A DNA stretch of 64,000 nucleotides from Burkholderiales bacterium (GCA_003963115.1 RXJQ01000017.1:62001-126000), one strand, 5' to 3'; shown: positions 1-10,018, numbered from the stretch's first letter. Notes: a model not told the origin generated them from the sequence alone. Translations and numbers: made by a program.

Positions 1-514
1 GCCTGTAGGGTGAGCCATCCAGCCCAACCCCCTCCGTACGAGAGTACACATCGAACACGTCGGCACCAGCAACCGGCGAATCCGGCGGGCTGGCATAGCT
101 GCGCAGCCCCCACGTCAATCGGGCAGGCAGCATGGGGTCAGCAAAGGGATCCCTGGGCAGGCGCCGTAAGAAATAGATCCTTTTGCCTTTGGGATCAGCC
201 GAGTCCTTGACACCTGTCACCAAGACATCGAGGGATGGTGGGTAGCCCGACGTGTCAACCGACTTTTCAATTCGACCTTCGTCCCAGGCCTTCTTGTAAG
301 CATCAATGGCCTCGCGCAGCGTGCGCAAGGATTGGCGCAACTCCGCTTCTTGCGTGCGCCGCTTATGCAGCGCTGCCAAGGGCATAGCCGAACTGGCCAA
401 CACCCCCACGATCATGACCACAACGATCATCTCGATGAGGGTAAAGCCGTGCTGCGTTGAGCGGTTAGCGGGGCTGCGCACCAGGTTCTGCCTCTTCTTT
501 GTCTTTCTCGCCAT
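1..514 (-). CDS. GspG-like type II secretion pseudopilin, truncated by window start
   Basis: Reverse-complement reading gives MARKTKKRQNLVRSPANRSTQHGFTLIEMIVVVMIVGVLASSAMPLA...RRLPRDPFADP...: class III prepilin N-terminal methylation motif; ATG at 514 overlaps the secretin 3' end; frame stays open to base 1. Confidence 0.8.
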   Translation of the reverse strand, partial: MARKTKKRQNLVRSPANRSTQHGFTLIEMIVVVMIVGVLASSAMPLAALHKRRTQEAELRQSLRTLREAIDAYKKAWDEGRIEKSVDTSGYPPSLDVLVTGVKDSADPKGKRIYFLRRLPRDPFADPMLPARLTWGLRSYASPPDSPVAGADVFDVYSRTEGVGLDGSPYR

Positions 515-2711
515 CCGTGTTCATGGCCCCAGCATCAGACGCCTGATCCGGGTCCGCAGGATTGCGGATTTTCACGATCAAAGCCTCGGACGGCACGTCC
601 AGATGGATGTTTGTCTCCAACCCAGCAGCCCCGGTCTTGGCGCGCAACATCACGGGCACCATCCCTTGCGGCGGAACACTCACACTGACGCTGCTTGCAC
701 TCTGCATGTTCTGGCCAACCACCTCGACATGGTTCGTGTCAATCATGACGTTGACCGACAAAGCTTGCGCTTTCGGGTTGCGAACCATCACCTGAAAGGC
801 TGAACCCGGCATGACCTCTTCAGGGCCGGTGACCCGGACTTCATTGATGGACTGAGGCGCAGTCGGCTTGGACGGCGCACTCACACCGTTTGCGCGGGCC
901 CCACCTTGCACGGCCACACCGGATGAAGCACCTGAGGCAGTTGCCTCGTCGCGCAGGCTCATGGACACGCTGCCAGGCTGGGTCTCGGTGCCAGAAGGCA
1001 TCAGCGACACAGCCGACGCAGGCTGCACCACATTGCGCACAATGTGTGGCGTAACCAGGAGCACGACCTCGGTCTTGTCCTTGCTGTCGGTGGTCGTGCC
1101 AAACAGATGGCCCGCAATCGGCAGCTCATGCAAGCCCGGCACACCCGCTGACGAACGGCTTTCATTGTCGTTGATCAGACCCGCCAAGATCTGGGTCTCG
1201 CCATCCTTGAGGCGCAGCGTGGTGGTGGCCTCACGCGTGCCAATCTGATACGCCAGCGACCCCTGCGGACCAATGACCTTGTCAGTGACGCTGCTGACTT
1301 CCAGTGCGAGCTTGACGGTGACATCGTTGTCCAGTTGCACCTGCGGCTCGACTTCCAGCTTCAAACCCACATCGAGGTAGCTCACTGAAGCTGACACACC
1401 CACGTTAGCCGTGGAGGTGGTCGTGAAGACGGGCAGCTTTTCGCCCAGCAGCACCTTGGCCTTTTCACGGTTGCGCGCGCGGATCTTCGGGTTGGCCAGG
1501 ATGTTGGTGGCACCACGCGTGGACTTCAGCGTGGCAATGGCCAGGGGGTTGGTGATGTAGGCGTGCATGTAGGAACTCACCGGCGCACTCAAGGTCACAG
1601 GCGAGGTCGCATCCGGTACACCATAGTTGACGGTATCGGGCCAGCTGATGCCGATCTGATCCAGCGCCTTGCTGGAGACTTCTATGACTTCCAGATCCAG
1701 CATGACCTCGGGATCGGGTATGTCCAGTCCCTGGATCAGGCGCTCGATCATGCGGACCACTTCGGGTGTATCCCGCACCACGATCATGTTGAGGCGATCG
1801 TCAGCAAATACGTCGCGCGTTTTCGCCACGGTCCGGATCAGGGCCTGCGCTTGCTTGGTGTCCGCATTGGTTAGATAAAAAGTACGTGTAACCGTGTCCA
1901 GCAGGTCTCGCTGCTTTTGCTGCGTGGCGGGAAACACCATCACGGTGTTGTCGTTGAGCAGTTTGTATCCCATCTGCTGTGTACCCAGGATCACGCGCAT
2001 GGCCTCATCAACCGTGGTGTTCTTCAGGAAAAGCGTGACCTTGGCATCACCACGCACATCTTTGTCGAACACGAAGTTGATGTTGGCCGCGCGTGCCAAG
2101 GCCTCGAATACATTTTTGATCGGCGCCTCATGAAATTCCAGCGTGATGGGCTTTTGCGAGGCACCCAGAGTCACCGTGCTTTGCCTACGCGTTTGCTGGG
2201 CACGCAGATCGTCAATGCGGGCGAGCAACTCCTTGGCCCGGCGGTTGCTGCCATCTTCGGCAACCAGCGCACGCAAGGTGGCTTCGGCAGGTTCGTAGGC
2301 TTTGTTGTCGAAGGCTTGCTGGGCATCCGACATCATGTGTTCCAGGCGCTTGGTGCGCTCAACTTCCAGACGCAACGACGCGGTGCGGGGATGTTGGGGC
2401 GCCACGGCCTCCATGCGCTTGAGCAATTGCGCCACCTCGTCCGGCTTGCCTGCCGAGCGGGCCAACATGGCCTGGTGAGACAGCGCACTCACGGCCTCGT
2501 CTTGAAGCTTGAACGTGGCCACGCGCAACTCGCGGTTGTCAGGGTCGTCGGCCAGGGCTTGCTTGAGCCGGTCCAAGCCCTCTTCATAACGCCCGACCCG
2601 GCCCATTTCGCCGGCTTCCTTGATGGCCGGAGAGGCGCATGCGGCCAGCAGCAGCACAAGGCTGATGCTCCCCATCATGCTGGCGAAACGTGTCTGGTTC
2701 TTTATGTTCAT
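465..2711 (-). CDS. gspD: Secretin (GspD/MshL-like) lipoprotein with N-terminal TPR-like region, STN and secretin domains, and C-terminal cohesin-like tail
   Basis: 748 aa; lipobox LLLAACAS; secretin motifs (VLLGEKLPVFTT, LKDGETQILAGLI, VPGLHELPIAGHLF, EVVLLVTPHIV); C-terminal EVRVTGPEEVMPGSAFQVMV... cohesin-like. Confidence 0.85.
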   Translation of the reverse strand: MNIKNQTRFASMMGSISLVLLLAACASPAIKEAGEMGRVGRYEEGLDRLKQALADDPDNRELRVATFKLQDEAVSALSHQAMLARSAGKPDEVAQLLKRMEAVAPQHPRTASLRLEVERTKRLEHMMSDAQQAFDNKAYEPAEATLRALVAEDGSNRRAKELLARIDDLRAQQTRRQSTVTLGASQKPITLEFHEAPIKNVFEALARAANINFVFDKDVRGDAKVTLFLKNTTVDEAMRVILGTQQMGYKLLNDNTVMVFPATQQKQRDLLDTVTRTFYLTNADTKQAQALIRTVAKTRDVFADDRLNMIVVRDTPEVVRMIERLIQGLDIPDPEVMLDLEVIEVSSKALDQIGISWPDTVNYGVPDATSPVTLSAPVSSYMHAYITNPLAIATLKSTRGATNILANPKIRARNREKAKVLLGEKLPVFTTTSTANVGVSASVSYLDVGLKLEVEPQVQLDNDVTVKLALEVSSVTDKVIGPQGSLAYQIGTREATTTLRLKDGETQILAGLINDNESRSSAGVPGLHELPIAGHLFGTTTDSKDKTEVVLLVTPHIVRNVVQPASAVSLMPSGTETQPGSVSMSLRDEATASGASSGVAVQGGARANGVSAPSKPTAPQSINEVRVTGPEEVMPGSAFQVMVRNPKAQALSVNVMIDTNHVEVVGQNMQSASSVSVSVPPQGMVPVMLRAKTGAAGLETNIHLDVPSEALIVKIRNPADPDQASDAGAMNTDGEKDKEEAEPGAQPR

Positions 2712-3421
2712 GATCCGTTGTTCATGGCCACGGTCTGCGGCAGGTTCAGGGGCAGGTAGGTCAGCCTCATGGTGCGGGCTTCGATTTGATCAACACGCCA
2801 TTGCCCCTCAATGACGTCACCCTGCTTGAGTACCCAGGTGGAGGTCTGGCTAACCACGATGGCCCGCTCGATGGGCTTGGTGCGCAGGGGTGCCGGATGC
2901 ACACCGACCGCCGCGCCCGAAGCACTGGCAGCTGGCTGCGGTGGGTCGGCCGAGGCTTCATCGTTGAAGCGGCCAATCCATTTATGCGGAAACGGCGGTG
3001 CGACAGGTGGTGGTGGCGGCGGCGGTGCCTGCGCCACCTTCACGGGCGGAGGCGGTGCCTGCATGGAGGCCCAGGCGGACGCCCCCTTGGCACTGGAAGC
3101 CTCGCCCAACTGACGTGCCTGCCAGCGGCGCACACCATCCATGAGGGCTTCATGTTCCCAGGCCATCTGATCGCCTTTGGCTTCTTCGCCGGACGCGGCC
3201 CCAACTCGACCGCGTGATTGGCCTGCTGGACGTGATCGATCGGACGAGGCCGTGGTGCCGGCATCACCCTGGTCCGCATCCGACTGACGAGCACTCCCCG
3301 CCCGGCTCGCACTCTTGCGGGCTTCGCCCTTGACCGGCTCGACGCTGCCGTCGTCCTGTGACGACACCCACACGGTGGCCCCCACAGCGGCGGCCAAGGC
3401 CAACATCAGGATGGGTTTCAT
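2708..3421 (-). CDS. PilP/MshK/GspC-like secretion accessory protein with polyproline linker
   Basis: MKPILMLALAAAVGATVWV signal anchor, PPPPPPPVAPPF linker, C-terminal WVLKQGDVIEGQWRVDQIEARTMRLTYLPLNLPQTVAMN; placed just upstream of secretin gene. Confidence 0.5.
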   Translation of the reverse strand: MKPILMLALAAAVGATVWVSSQDDGSVEPVKGEARKSASRAGSARQSDADQGDAGTTASSDRSRPAGQSRGRVGAASGEEAKGDQMAWEHEALMDGVRRWQARQLGEASSAKGASAWASMQAPPPPVKVAQAPPPPPPPVAPPFPHKWIGRFNDEASADPPQPAASASGAAVGVHPAPLRTKPIERAIVVSQTSTWVLKQGDVIEGQWRVDQIEARTMRLTYLPLNLPQTVAMNNGS

Positions 3422-4017
3422 CAACGCCCCCTTTCCTGACGCCACCACAGCGACACAGCCACCTGGGCCTTGACGCGGTCAGACATCACATCACTGCGCT
3501 GGATGTCCAAGGTGTCAATGCTCAATGCAGGCTCGGCCAGCAAACGATCCAGCCAGGACTTGATGGCCTTGTAGGAACCCTCCACCGGCATGGTCATGTG
3601 TTGGCGCCACAAGCCCTGGCTCGCAGATTTGTCTAGCCAGCTCTCGAACTGGCCGTTGTATTGCACGGCACTGATACTCAGGCCGGCATCCCTGGCTGCC
3701 AGCAGCACGCCTTTTTGCAACTCCACGCGCTGCCCGGCGTCGGGCAGGCCTAGCCACAGGGTGGCCCAGGCTTCTTTGGGCGAAGCCAACTCGGGATGCT
3801 GGTCAGCACCGGATGCGTGCGCCCTGGTGGCTTCTTCTGCCTTGACCTGCAAATCATGGCGCAGACGGCGCGCATCGGATTCGATCTTCTCGGCCTGCGT
3901 TTGCTGCTGCGGCACCCATTGGCGCTCGACCCAGAACGCCCCGCCCAGTAGGGCCAGACCCAGCAGTCCCGGCCAGCCTAGCCGCTTGAGGATGTTGATG
4001 AGGGCCGTGCTGTTCAT
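3421..4017 (-). CDS. PilO/GspM-like inner-membrane accessory protein
   Basis: MNSTALINILKRLGWPGLLGLALLGGAFWVERQWVPQQ: single N-terminal TM plus coiled coil; ATGA-type overlap with neighbour. Confidence 0.55.
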   Translation of the reverse strand: MNSTALINILKRLGWPGLLGLALLGGAFWVERQWVPQQQTQAEKIESDARRLRHDLQVKAEEATRAHASGADQHPELASPKEAWATLWLGLPDAGQRVELQKGVLLAARDAGLSISAVQYNGQFESWLDKSASQGLWRQHMTMPVEGSYKAIKSWLDRLLAEPALSIDTLDIQRSDVMSDRVKAQVAVSLWWRQERGR

Positions 4018-4631
4018 GGCTGACCTCCGGCGAGAACCACATCCACACGCGAGGTGTAGTCGCCAAAGCGTGTGGTGAAGGGCGTGTTGAGGCGATCCCG
4101 CGTGCGCAGCGAGGCCTTGGGGCCCATCGCGGACATCCACTGAAGTGCGTTGACGTCGTCACGCACTGCGGCCTGCAGCTTGAGCTCAGGCGCCACATCC
4201 GGACCCGAAGCCAGTGTGGACAGATCCAGATTGAACTGCATCAGCACGGCGTGCTCGCCATCGGCTGCCTGATCGACACGCTCCAGCACATCGCGCCAGC
4301 CAAAGCCCAGCCATTGCGCAACCTGGGCCGCATGACGCCAGCCCCCCTGATCCAGCACGGGCACGGCATCCTGCTGCTTTTGCTTGGCAGCGAACTCGAC
4401 CTTGGTGCGGACCTCAGCCTGGCGACTGCCACGCTGCAGGCGCTTGTACGTCTGCTGGGCTTCGACCAAGGCTTGCTGGCTGGCATCCATGGCCTCGACA
4501 GCATGCACCACGGCAGCCAAGCCCAAGGCCAGCACTGCCCAGGCCATGACGGAAGTCCGCACACGCGGTCCGATGAAGTCGAGTTGGTCAGCCCATACCA
4601 CGCGGGGCTGCAACAAACGGGTCAGGTTCAT
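4014..4631 (-). CDS. PilN/GspL-like inner-membrane assembly protein
   Basis: MNLTRLLQPRVVWADQLDFIGPRVRTSVMAWAVLALGLAAVVHAVEAMDASQQALVEAQQTYKRLQ: TM then coiled coil; operon position. Confidence 0.5.
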   Translation of the reverse strand: MNLTRLLQPRVVWADQLDFIGPRVRTSVMAWAVLALGLAAVVHAVEAMDASQQALVEAQQTYKRLQRGSRQAEVRTKVEFAAKQKQQDAVPVLDQGGWRHAAQVAQWLGFGWRDVLERVDQAADGEHAVLMQFNLDLSTLASGPDVAPELKLQAAVRDDVNALQWMSAMGPKASLRTRDRLNTPFTTRFGDYTSRVDVVLAGGQP

Positions 4632-5500
4632 ACCGCCCCCCTGTGCGCCACCGCCTCGCCGCGCAGCACAGTCTGAAGGGCTTCGTGATCCCACACGTGC
4701 GACTGCCAAGGCGCCTGGGCCACCTCGTCACCACCAACACTGCTTGATGCCTCGATCTGCAAACCAACATGGCGCGCGTCAGACCTCGCTTCGTTCGTCA
4801 CTGGCCGGGCGGCCTGCGTGCCCCCCTCATGCCCACGAACCTCAGCCCAGATGGCGTCCAGCTCCGCCCCATTGGCTTGCAGGCTCGCCTGCACATGGGT
4901 GACCAGATCGGGCTCGATCAGATCCAGTTGCCACTGGCCTTGCACCAGGCCATCGGCCTGGGTAACCAAGTCATCGAACCAGCTTTGAGCCGCACGCAAC
5001 CACCAGGGCGTCACGCCGACCAGTTGCACCCCATGTGTCCGGGCGACCTCCTGCAGACCTTGCACCAGGGCGATGGGCACGGCGCACGTGAATTGCGCGT
5101 GAGTGACCTTCAAGGCACGCAACAGCCAGTTGGCCTGGATGTCTTCCGACTCCAGACCACCATAGTGTTGCCATTGCCGCAAAGCATGTTCGTGCGCGGC
5201 TTCGCGTGTCCAGCCTGCGGGCGACACGCTCGTGAGCATCCACGCGCCCGACAGGCCCAGCTCGCACACCGTACCCGGATGGGCTTCACACCAAGCCGAG
5301 AAAGCCTGCAGTGCCGGCTCCAGCGCCGCGCCCGGCGAAGCCAGCACGTCTGCCGTCGTGGCCAGCACGATGAAGCGTGGCTTGAACGAGGTGCGTACCC
5401 AGGTGAAAAGTCTTTGCCGTAGCTGCGTCAACAGCGAGTTGCCGGCGCCTGTGATCGCGGGCGGGGCATCGCCCACCTGCATGGGGGTCAAGCCGTTCAT
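4628..5500 (-). CDS. Hypothetical protein of T2SS-like operon (possible PilM/GspL-cytoplasmic analogue by position)
   Basis: 290 aa ORF, 4-bp overlap with next gene, between gspE and the PilN-like gene. Confidence 0.6.
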   Translation of the reverse strand: MNGLTPMQVGDAPPAITGAGNSLLTQLRQRLFTWVRTSFKPRFIVLATTADVLASPGAALEPALQAFSAWCEAHPGTVCELGLSGAWMLTSVSPAGWTREAAHEHALRQWQHYGGLESEDIQANWLLRALKVTHAQFTCAVPIALVQGLQEVARTHGVQLVGVTPWWLRAAQSWFDDLVTQADGLVQGQWQLDLIEPDLVTHVQASLQANGAELDAIWAEVRGHEGGTQAARPVTNEARSDARHVGLQIEASSSVGGDEVAQAPWQSHVWDHEALQTVLRGEAVAHRGAV

Positions 5501-5501
5501 G

Positions 5502-7088
5502 TCATTCCACCAGCGTGACGCGGTTGAGTTCTTCTAGCGTTGATTCGCCTCTCAGCACACTGGCCAGCGCGGCTTCGCGCAACAACCGCGTGCCACTGGA
5601 TCGGGCATGCGCCTTGATCTTGATGAGCGAGGCCCGAGTGACAATAAGATCGCGCAGGATATCGTCCATCAGCAGGATCTCGGTCACGGCCTTGCGTCCA
5701 CGGTAGCCCGTGTGGCGGCACTGAGGGCAACCGACCGCGCGATGAAACTTGCCGTGCGTGTCCAACGGCAGTTGGGCAGCTTTGAGGTCGGCTGCAGTGG
5801 GAAGCCAGGACTGCGCGCACACTGTGCACAGACGGCGCATCAGGCGCTGGGCCACGACTCCGTTGAGCGCCGACACCATGTTGTAAAGATCGACCCCCAT
5901 GTGCATGAAGCGGCCTACCACGTCGAACACATTGTTGGCGTGGATAGTAGACAGCACCAAGTGGCCGGTGAGCGCCGCTTGCGACGCAATCTGCGCGGTC
6001 TCGGCATCACGGATCTCACCGACCATGACGCGGTCCGGGTCGTGACGCAGGATGCTGCGCAGGCCGCGTGCGAAGGTCAGGCCCTTCTTCTCGTTGACGG
6101 GAATCTGCACCACACCACCCAGCTGGTACTCCACCGGGTCTTCGATGGTGATGATCTTGTCGGTGCCGTCATTGATCTCCTGCACCACGGCATACAGGGT
6201 GGTGGTCTTTCCACTGCCGGTGGGGCCAGTGACCAGCAGCATGCCGTAGGGCTTGCAGGCCAGGCGGCGCACTACTGCTGCATCATGGGACTCAAAGCCC
6301 AGGCCTTCCAGGCTTAGTGCCTGCTGCTCAGCCGACAGGCGCGAGCGGTCAAGTATCCGCAGCACAGCATCTTCGCCAAAGCTACTGGGCATGATGGAGA
6401 CACGAAAGTCCACGTCACGCACACCGCTGTCGGCGGACTGCTGCACGCGCAGCTTGAAGCGACCGTCCTGAGGCAGGCGGCGCTCGCCGATGTCGAGCTC
6501 GGCCATCACCTTGAGCCGCGACACGAGTTGTTCGGCGACCTCGCGCGAGCCCACATCGCCAACATGCAGCATCACACCATCCAGACGATGGCGGATCACC
6601 ATGCCGTTGGCAGTCGATTCGAGGTGGAGGTCGCTGGCCTGCGCCTTGAGCGCATCAAACAGGGTGGCATCCAGCAGCTTGACCACGGGACTGCTCTGGC
6701 GGCTGATGGTGTCCACCGACAGTGCATGCACATCGCCGCTCTCCAGACCTTGCTCTTCGGCGTCCCCCACCTGTACCAAGGCTCCACGTGCCTCGTACGC
6801 CTGCTCGCCTTGTGCCAGCAGCAACGTGAGCGTGTCTTCATCCACCGACTGCCAACGCAGCGACAGGCGCACGCTGCGGCTCACCGCATCGCGCAGCAAA
6901 AGGTCATCGGGCGATGGCGTCAGAGCCCAGGCTTGCCCGGCACCATCTCGAGCCACCACCACGCGCAAGCGCAGAGCCCTGGCCAACGGCCATGCGACCC
7001 AATCTGGCTGCCACGATAGGGGAGACACCGCGTACGGCTCTTGCCCCATGCCTTCGGGCTCGACCAGGGATTGCAACACCGCACTCAT
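5502..7088 (-). CDS. gspE: Type II secretion system ATPase GspE
   Basis: Walker A LVTGPTGSGKTTTLYAVV, Asp box TIEDPVEYQL, VGEIRDAETAQIASQAALTGHLVLSTIHANN; CxxC pairs (LCTVCAQ, GCPQCRHTGYRGRKA). Confidence 0.95.
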   Translation of the reverse strand: MSAVLQSLVEPEGMGQEPYAVSPLSWQPDWVAWPLARALRLRVVVARDGAGQAWALTPSPDDLLLRDAVSRSVRLSLRWQSVDEDTLTLLLAQGEQAYEARGALVQVGDAEEQGLESGDVHALSVDTISRQSSPVVKLLDATLFDALKAQASDLHLESTANGMVIRHRLDGVMLHVGDVGSREVAEQLVSRLKVMAELDIGERRLPQDGRFKLRVQQSADSGVRDVDFRVSIMPSSFGEDAVLRILDRSRLSAEQQALSLEGLGFESHDAAVVRRLACKPYGMLLVTGPTGSGKTTTLYAVVQEINDGTDKIITIEDPVEYQLGGVVQIPVNEKKGLTFARGLRSILRHDPDRVMVGEIRDAETAQIASQAALTGHLVLSTIHANNVFDVVGRFMHMGVDLYNMVSALNGVVAQRLMRRLCTVCAQSWLPTAADLKAAQLPLDTHGKFHRAVGCPQCRHTGYRGRKAVTEILLMDDILRDLIVTRASLIKIKAHARSSGTRLLREAALASVLRGESTLEELNRVTLVE

Positions 7089-8200
7089 TGGATCTGCTCC
7101 GCCACCTGAAAGATGGGCAGGTACATCAGCACAACAATGCCGCCAATGAGCACCCCCATGATCAGCATGAGCACCGGGCTCACGACCTTGCCCACCCATT
7201 CGGTGAAGCGAGCCAGCTCTTCATCGTAGAAGGTGGCTGCACGCTCCAGCATGGGGCCGAGCTCGCCGGTCTGTTCGCCCACACGCATCATGCGTAGTGA
7301 CACGGGCGTGCTGAGTTCGTGCTGATGCAGGCTGTCAGACAGTCGCGTGCCTTCGCGCACACGGCGCGTGGCCTGCATCAGCAAGGGGCGCAACGAAGGC
7401 CCAACCAACTCGGCCGAGGCTTCGAGTGCAGGCACCACGGCCACGCCGGCTTGCAGCAACAGGCCCAGGGTGCGGTACAGCGCAGCGAGCTCGATGAGCC
7501 GCAAACGCGGCCCGATCACCGGTGTCTTCCACAACCGTTCAGAGACCGCCGCGCGTACCGAGGAAGATTGCCACGCCGATACGACCAAGGCTACCAAGCA
7601 CAGCAGGCCGGCCAGCACCATCCAGGGGTGCTCGCCCACCGCCTTGCCCGTATTGAGCAGCACACCCGACAACCACGGCAGCTCGCCGCCCATGCCTTCG
7701 TAGATGTCGGCAAAACGGGGCACCACGAACACGGTCAGGAAGGTGATCACCAAGAGGCTTGCGCCAATGAGGATGGCCGGGTAGATGGCTGCGCTCACCA
7801 GCTTATCGCGCAGGCCAGTGAGCCAGGCCAGATAGGCCGCATGCTGGCGCAAGGCCTGCGAGGTCTGCCCAGTGCGCTGGCTGGCCTCGATCGAGGCGAT
7901 CAACAAGGAGCTGAAGGCCAGCGGTTGCATGCGCATGGCCTGCGACAAGGTCTTGCCCTGCGACAAGGCCGTGGTCAGCGTGCCCAGCACCTGCGCCACT
8001 GCGGCGGACTCTTCCTTCTCTCGCAAGGTCATCAGCGATTCGTACAAGGGGATGCCGGCATCGAGCAGCACGGCCAGTTCCTGACAGAACAGCCGCCGCG
8101 GAAACGCCGACGCGCCCGCAGTCGCAGTCGCAGTCGCTTGCGAGGCCGCAGGCTTCTTGCCAAGGCTGAGGTTGAGCAAAGAGGGACGACGCATGGTCAC
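7085..8200 (-). CDS. gspF: Type II secretion system inner-membrane protein GspF
   Basis: FCQELAVLLDAGIPLYESLMTL..., PVSLRMMRVGEQTGELGPMLERAATFYDEEL, C-terminal TM. Confidence 0.92.
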   Translation of the reverse strand: MTMRRPSLLNLSLGKKPAASQATATATAGASAFPRRLFCQELAVLLDAGIPLYESLMTLREKEESAAVAQVLGTLTTALSQGKTLSQAMRMQPLAFSSLLIASIEASQRTGQTSQALRQHAAYLAWLTGLRDKLVSAAIYPAILIGASLLVITFLTVFVVPRFADIYEGMGGELPWLSGVLLNTGKAVGEHPWMVLAGLLCLVALVVSAWQSSSVRAAVSERLWKTPVIGPRLRLIELAALYRTLGLLLQAGVAVVPALEASAELVGPSLRPLLMQATRRVREGTRLSDSLHQHELSTPVSLRMMRVGEQTGELGPMLERAATFYDEELARFTEWVGKVVSPVLMLIMGVLIGGIVVLMYLPIFQVAEQIQ

Positions 8201-8212
8201 GACACCTTGGCA

Positions 8213-8695
8213 TCACCAGTTGGTGATGTCCTGGTCCTCGCCATCGCCGCCCTCGCGCCCATCCTTGCCCAGCGAGAACAGGTCGTAGTCGCCATGCTCG
8301 CCTGGCGCCTTGTATTGGTACTCGCGCCCCCAGGGGTCCTTGGGCACGTTCTTGCGCAGATAAGGGCCCCACCAGCGCGGCTCGTCGCTGGGCTTGACCC
8401 ACAAGGCGCCTAGCCCCTGCTCGGTAGATGGGTAATGACCCGTGTCCAGCCGGTACTGGTCCAGCGCCTTGCCCAGCGCATCGATCTGCGCCATGGCCGT
8501 CTTCACCTCGGACTTGCCGATCTGCGCAAAAAAGCGCGGGCCCACATAGCCCGCCAGCAAGCCGATGATGACCAGCACCACCAACAGTTCGAGCAAGGTA
8601 AAGCCACGCGCACGCCGGGGCTTGGCCTGGCGAGTCAAAACAACAGGGACGAGTTCGGCCTGCACCTCACGCAGAGGCGCTTGACGGGTGTTCAT
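8213..8695 (-). CDS. gspG: Type II secretion major pseudopilin GspG
   Basis: RGFTLLELLVVLVIIGLLAGYVGPRFF...LDTGHYPSTEQGLGALWVKP...YLRKNVPKDPWGREYQYKAPGEHGDYDLFSLGKDG. Confidence 0.95.
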   Translation of the reverse strand: MNTRQAPLREVQAELVPVVLTRQAKPRRARGFTLLELLVVLVIIGLLAGYVGPRFFAQIGKSEVKTAMAQIDALGKALDQYRLDTGHYPSTEQGLGALWVKPSDEPRWWGPYLRKNVPKDPWGREYQYKAPGEHGDYDLFSLGKDGREGGDGEDQDITNW

Positions 8696-8841
8696 CAGAG
8701 GGGATCCTTCCAGCCGCATCAGGCGGGTGATGCAGCACTGGCCGTGATCCTATTGGGCTATTGCTGACAGCTTTGTGACAAGCTCACGCTCCCCCCTCGC
8801 CCACGGGCCCTGCGGATTCTGCAGGCCACACAATATCGGCC

Positions 8842-9447
8842 ATGAACCGCCTCACCCACATCCTCTACCTGCACGGCTTCAAGTCTTCGCCGAAGTCCTT
8901 CAAGGCCCAGATGCTGGCCAGGCACATCGAGGCGCTCAACGCGCAAGGTGCGGCCGTGACCTGGTGCTGCCCGCAACTGCCGCCTTCGCCCGCCTCGGCC
9001 TGGGCCCTCATCCAGCGCAGCAGCACCACCTGGCCCGTGGAGACCATGGCCGTGATCGGCTCATCCCTGGGCGGCTTCTACGCCACCGTGCTGGCCGAAC
9101 ACCGCGGCTGCCGCGCCGCCGTCATCAACCCGGCCGTGGAGCCCGCGCGCGACCTGGCCCGCTACATCGGCGAGCAGACGTCCTATCACGACCCCGACGA
9201 CCATTTCTTCTTCCGCGCCGAGTTCATCGACGAACTCAAAGCCATCGCCCCAACCGGCATCACCCGGCCCGAACGCTACTGGGGCTTGATTGCCAAGGGC
9301 GACGAGGTGCTGGACTGGCACGAGATGCACCAGCGCTATCAAGGCACGCACTTGACACTGCTCGAAGGCAGCGACCACGCGGTCAGCGATTTCGCTCAGC
9401 ACATGCCAGGTCTGCTGAATTGGCTGGGGCTGCCTGCTGCAGCCTGA
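8842..9447 (+). CDS. YqiA/YcfP-type alpha/beta-fold esterase
   Basis: ILYLHGFKSSPKSFKAQM, VIGSSLGGFYATVLAEHRGCRAAVINPAV, LLEGSDHAVSDF. Confidence 0.85.
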   Translation: MNRLTHILYLHGFKSSPKSFKAQMLARHIEALNAQGAAVTWCCPQLPPSPASAWALIQRSSTTWPVETMAVIGSSLGGFYATVLAEHRGCRAAVINPAVEPARDLARYIGEQTSYHDPDDHFFFRAEFIDELKAIAPTGITRPERYWGLIAKGDEVLDWHEMHQRYQGTHLTLLEGSDHAVSDFAQHMPGLLNWLGLPAAA

Positions 9448-10018
9448 TCCAGGCATCGCGGGAGAGGCCATACACCCAGGCATCTCGCGGCGTGTCCGCC
9501 ACATTGGGATGCAGCACGGCGCGCCGCATGCAGCCTTCTCGCACCATGCCCACGCGCTCCAGCAAGGCCACCGAGTTTGCATTGGCCACGTCACACAAGG
9601 CGTCCACCCGCCAGACGCCCGGCGTCTTGAACGCAGCCGCCAGCACCGCCTCCACCGCCTCGCTCATCAGGCCCTGCCCCCAATGGCTGCTGGCCATCAG
9701 GTAACCCAGGCGCAGGTGGTGGGCTTGCTCCGACGGGTAGCTCATGGGCAGCAACTCCACCTGCCCGAAAACCCGATCCGCCTTGGGATTCGGACGCGGC
9801 CGCGTCAAGGCCCACACCCAGGCGCTTTTTTTCAGCCAGCGGTGGATTTCATGGCCGATGTGGCGGCGGCTGTCGTCGATGGATAAATGCGGCCACCAGC
9901 CCAGGTAGCGCAGCACCTGCTGGTCGCTGGCGTAGGAGACAAACACGTCCTGTGCGTCGCCCGGTCGCAGATCGCGCAGGTGCAGGCGCGGGGTGTCGAT
10001 GTAGCGCGGCATGTCCAT
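9383..10018 (-). CDS. GNAT family N-acetyltransferase (RimJ/RimL type)
   Basis: DTPRLHLRDLRPGDAQDVFVSYASD...LGYLMASSHWGQGLMSEAVEAVLAAAF...VDALCDVANANSVALLERVGMVREG. Confidence 0.88.
   Translation of the reverse strand: MDMPRYIDTPRLHLRDLRPGDAQDVFVSYASDQQVLRYLGWWPHLSIDDSRRHIGHEIHRWLKKSAWVWALTRPRPNPKADRVFGQVELLPMSYPSEQAHHLRLGYLMASSHWGQGLMSEAVEAVLAAAFKTPGVWRVDALCDVANANSVALLERVGMVREGCMRRAVLHPNVADTPRDAWVYGLSRDAWIRLQQAAPANSADLACAERNR

Noticed and set aside
8769-8782. 13-mer GCTTTGTGACAAG shared (inverted) with the alkB-araC intergenic region near 18145
   Set aside because: A shared 13-mer in 64 kb on two strands is expected by chance many times; no further similarity seen.
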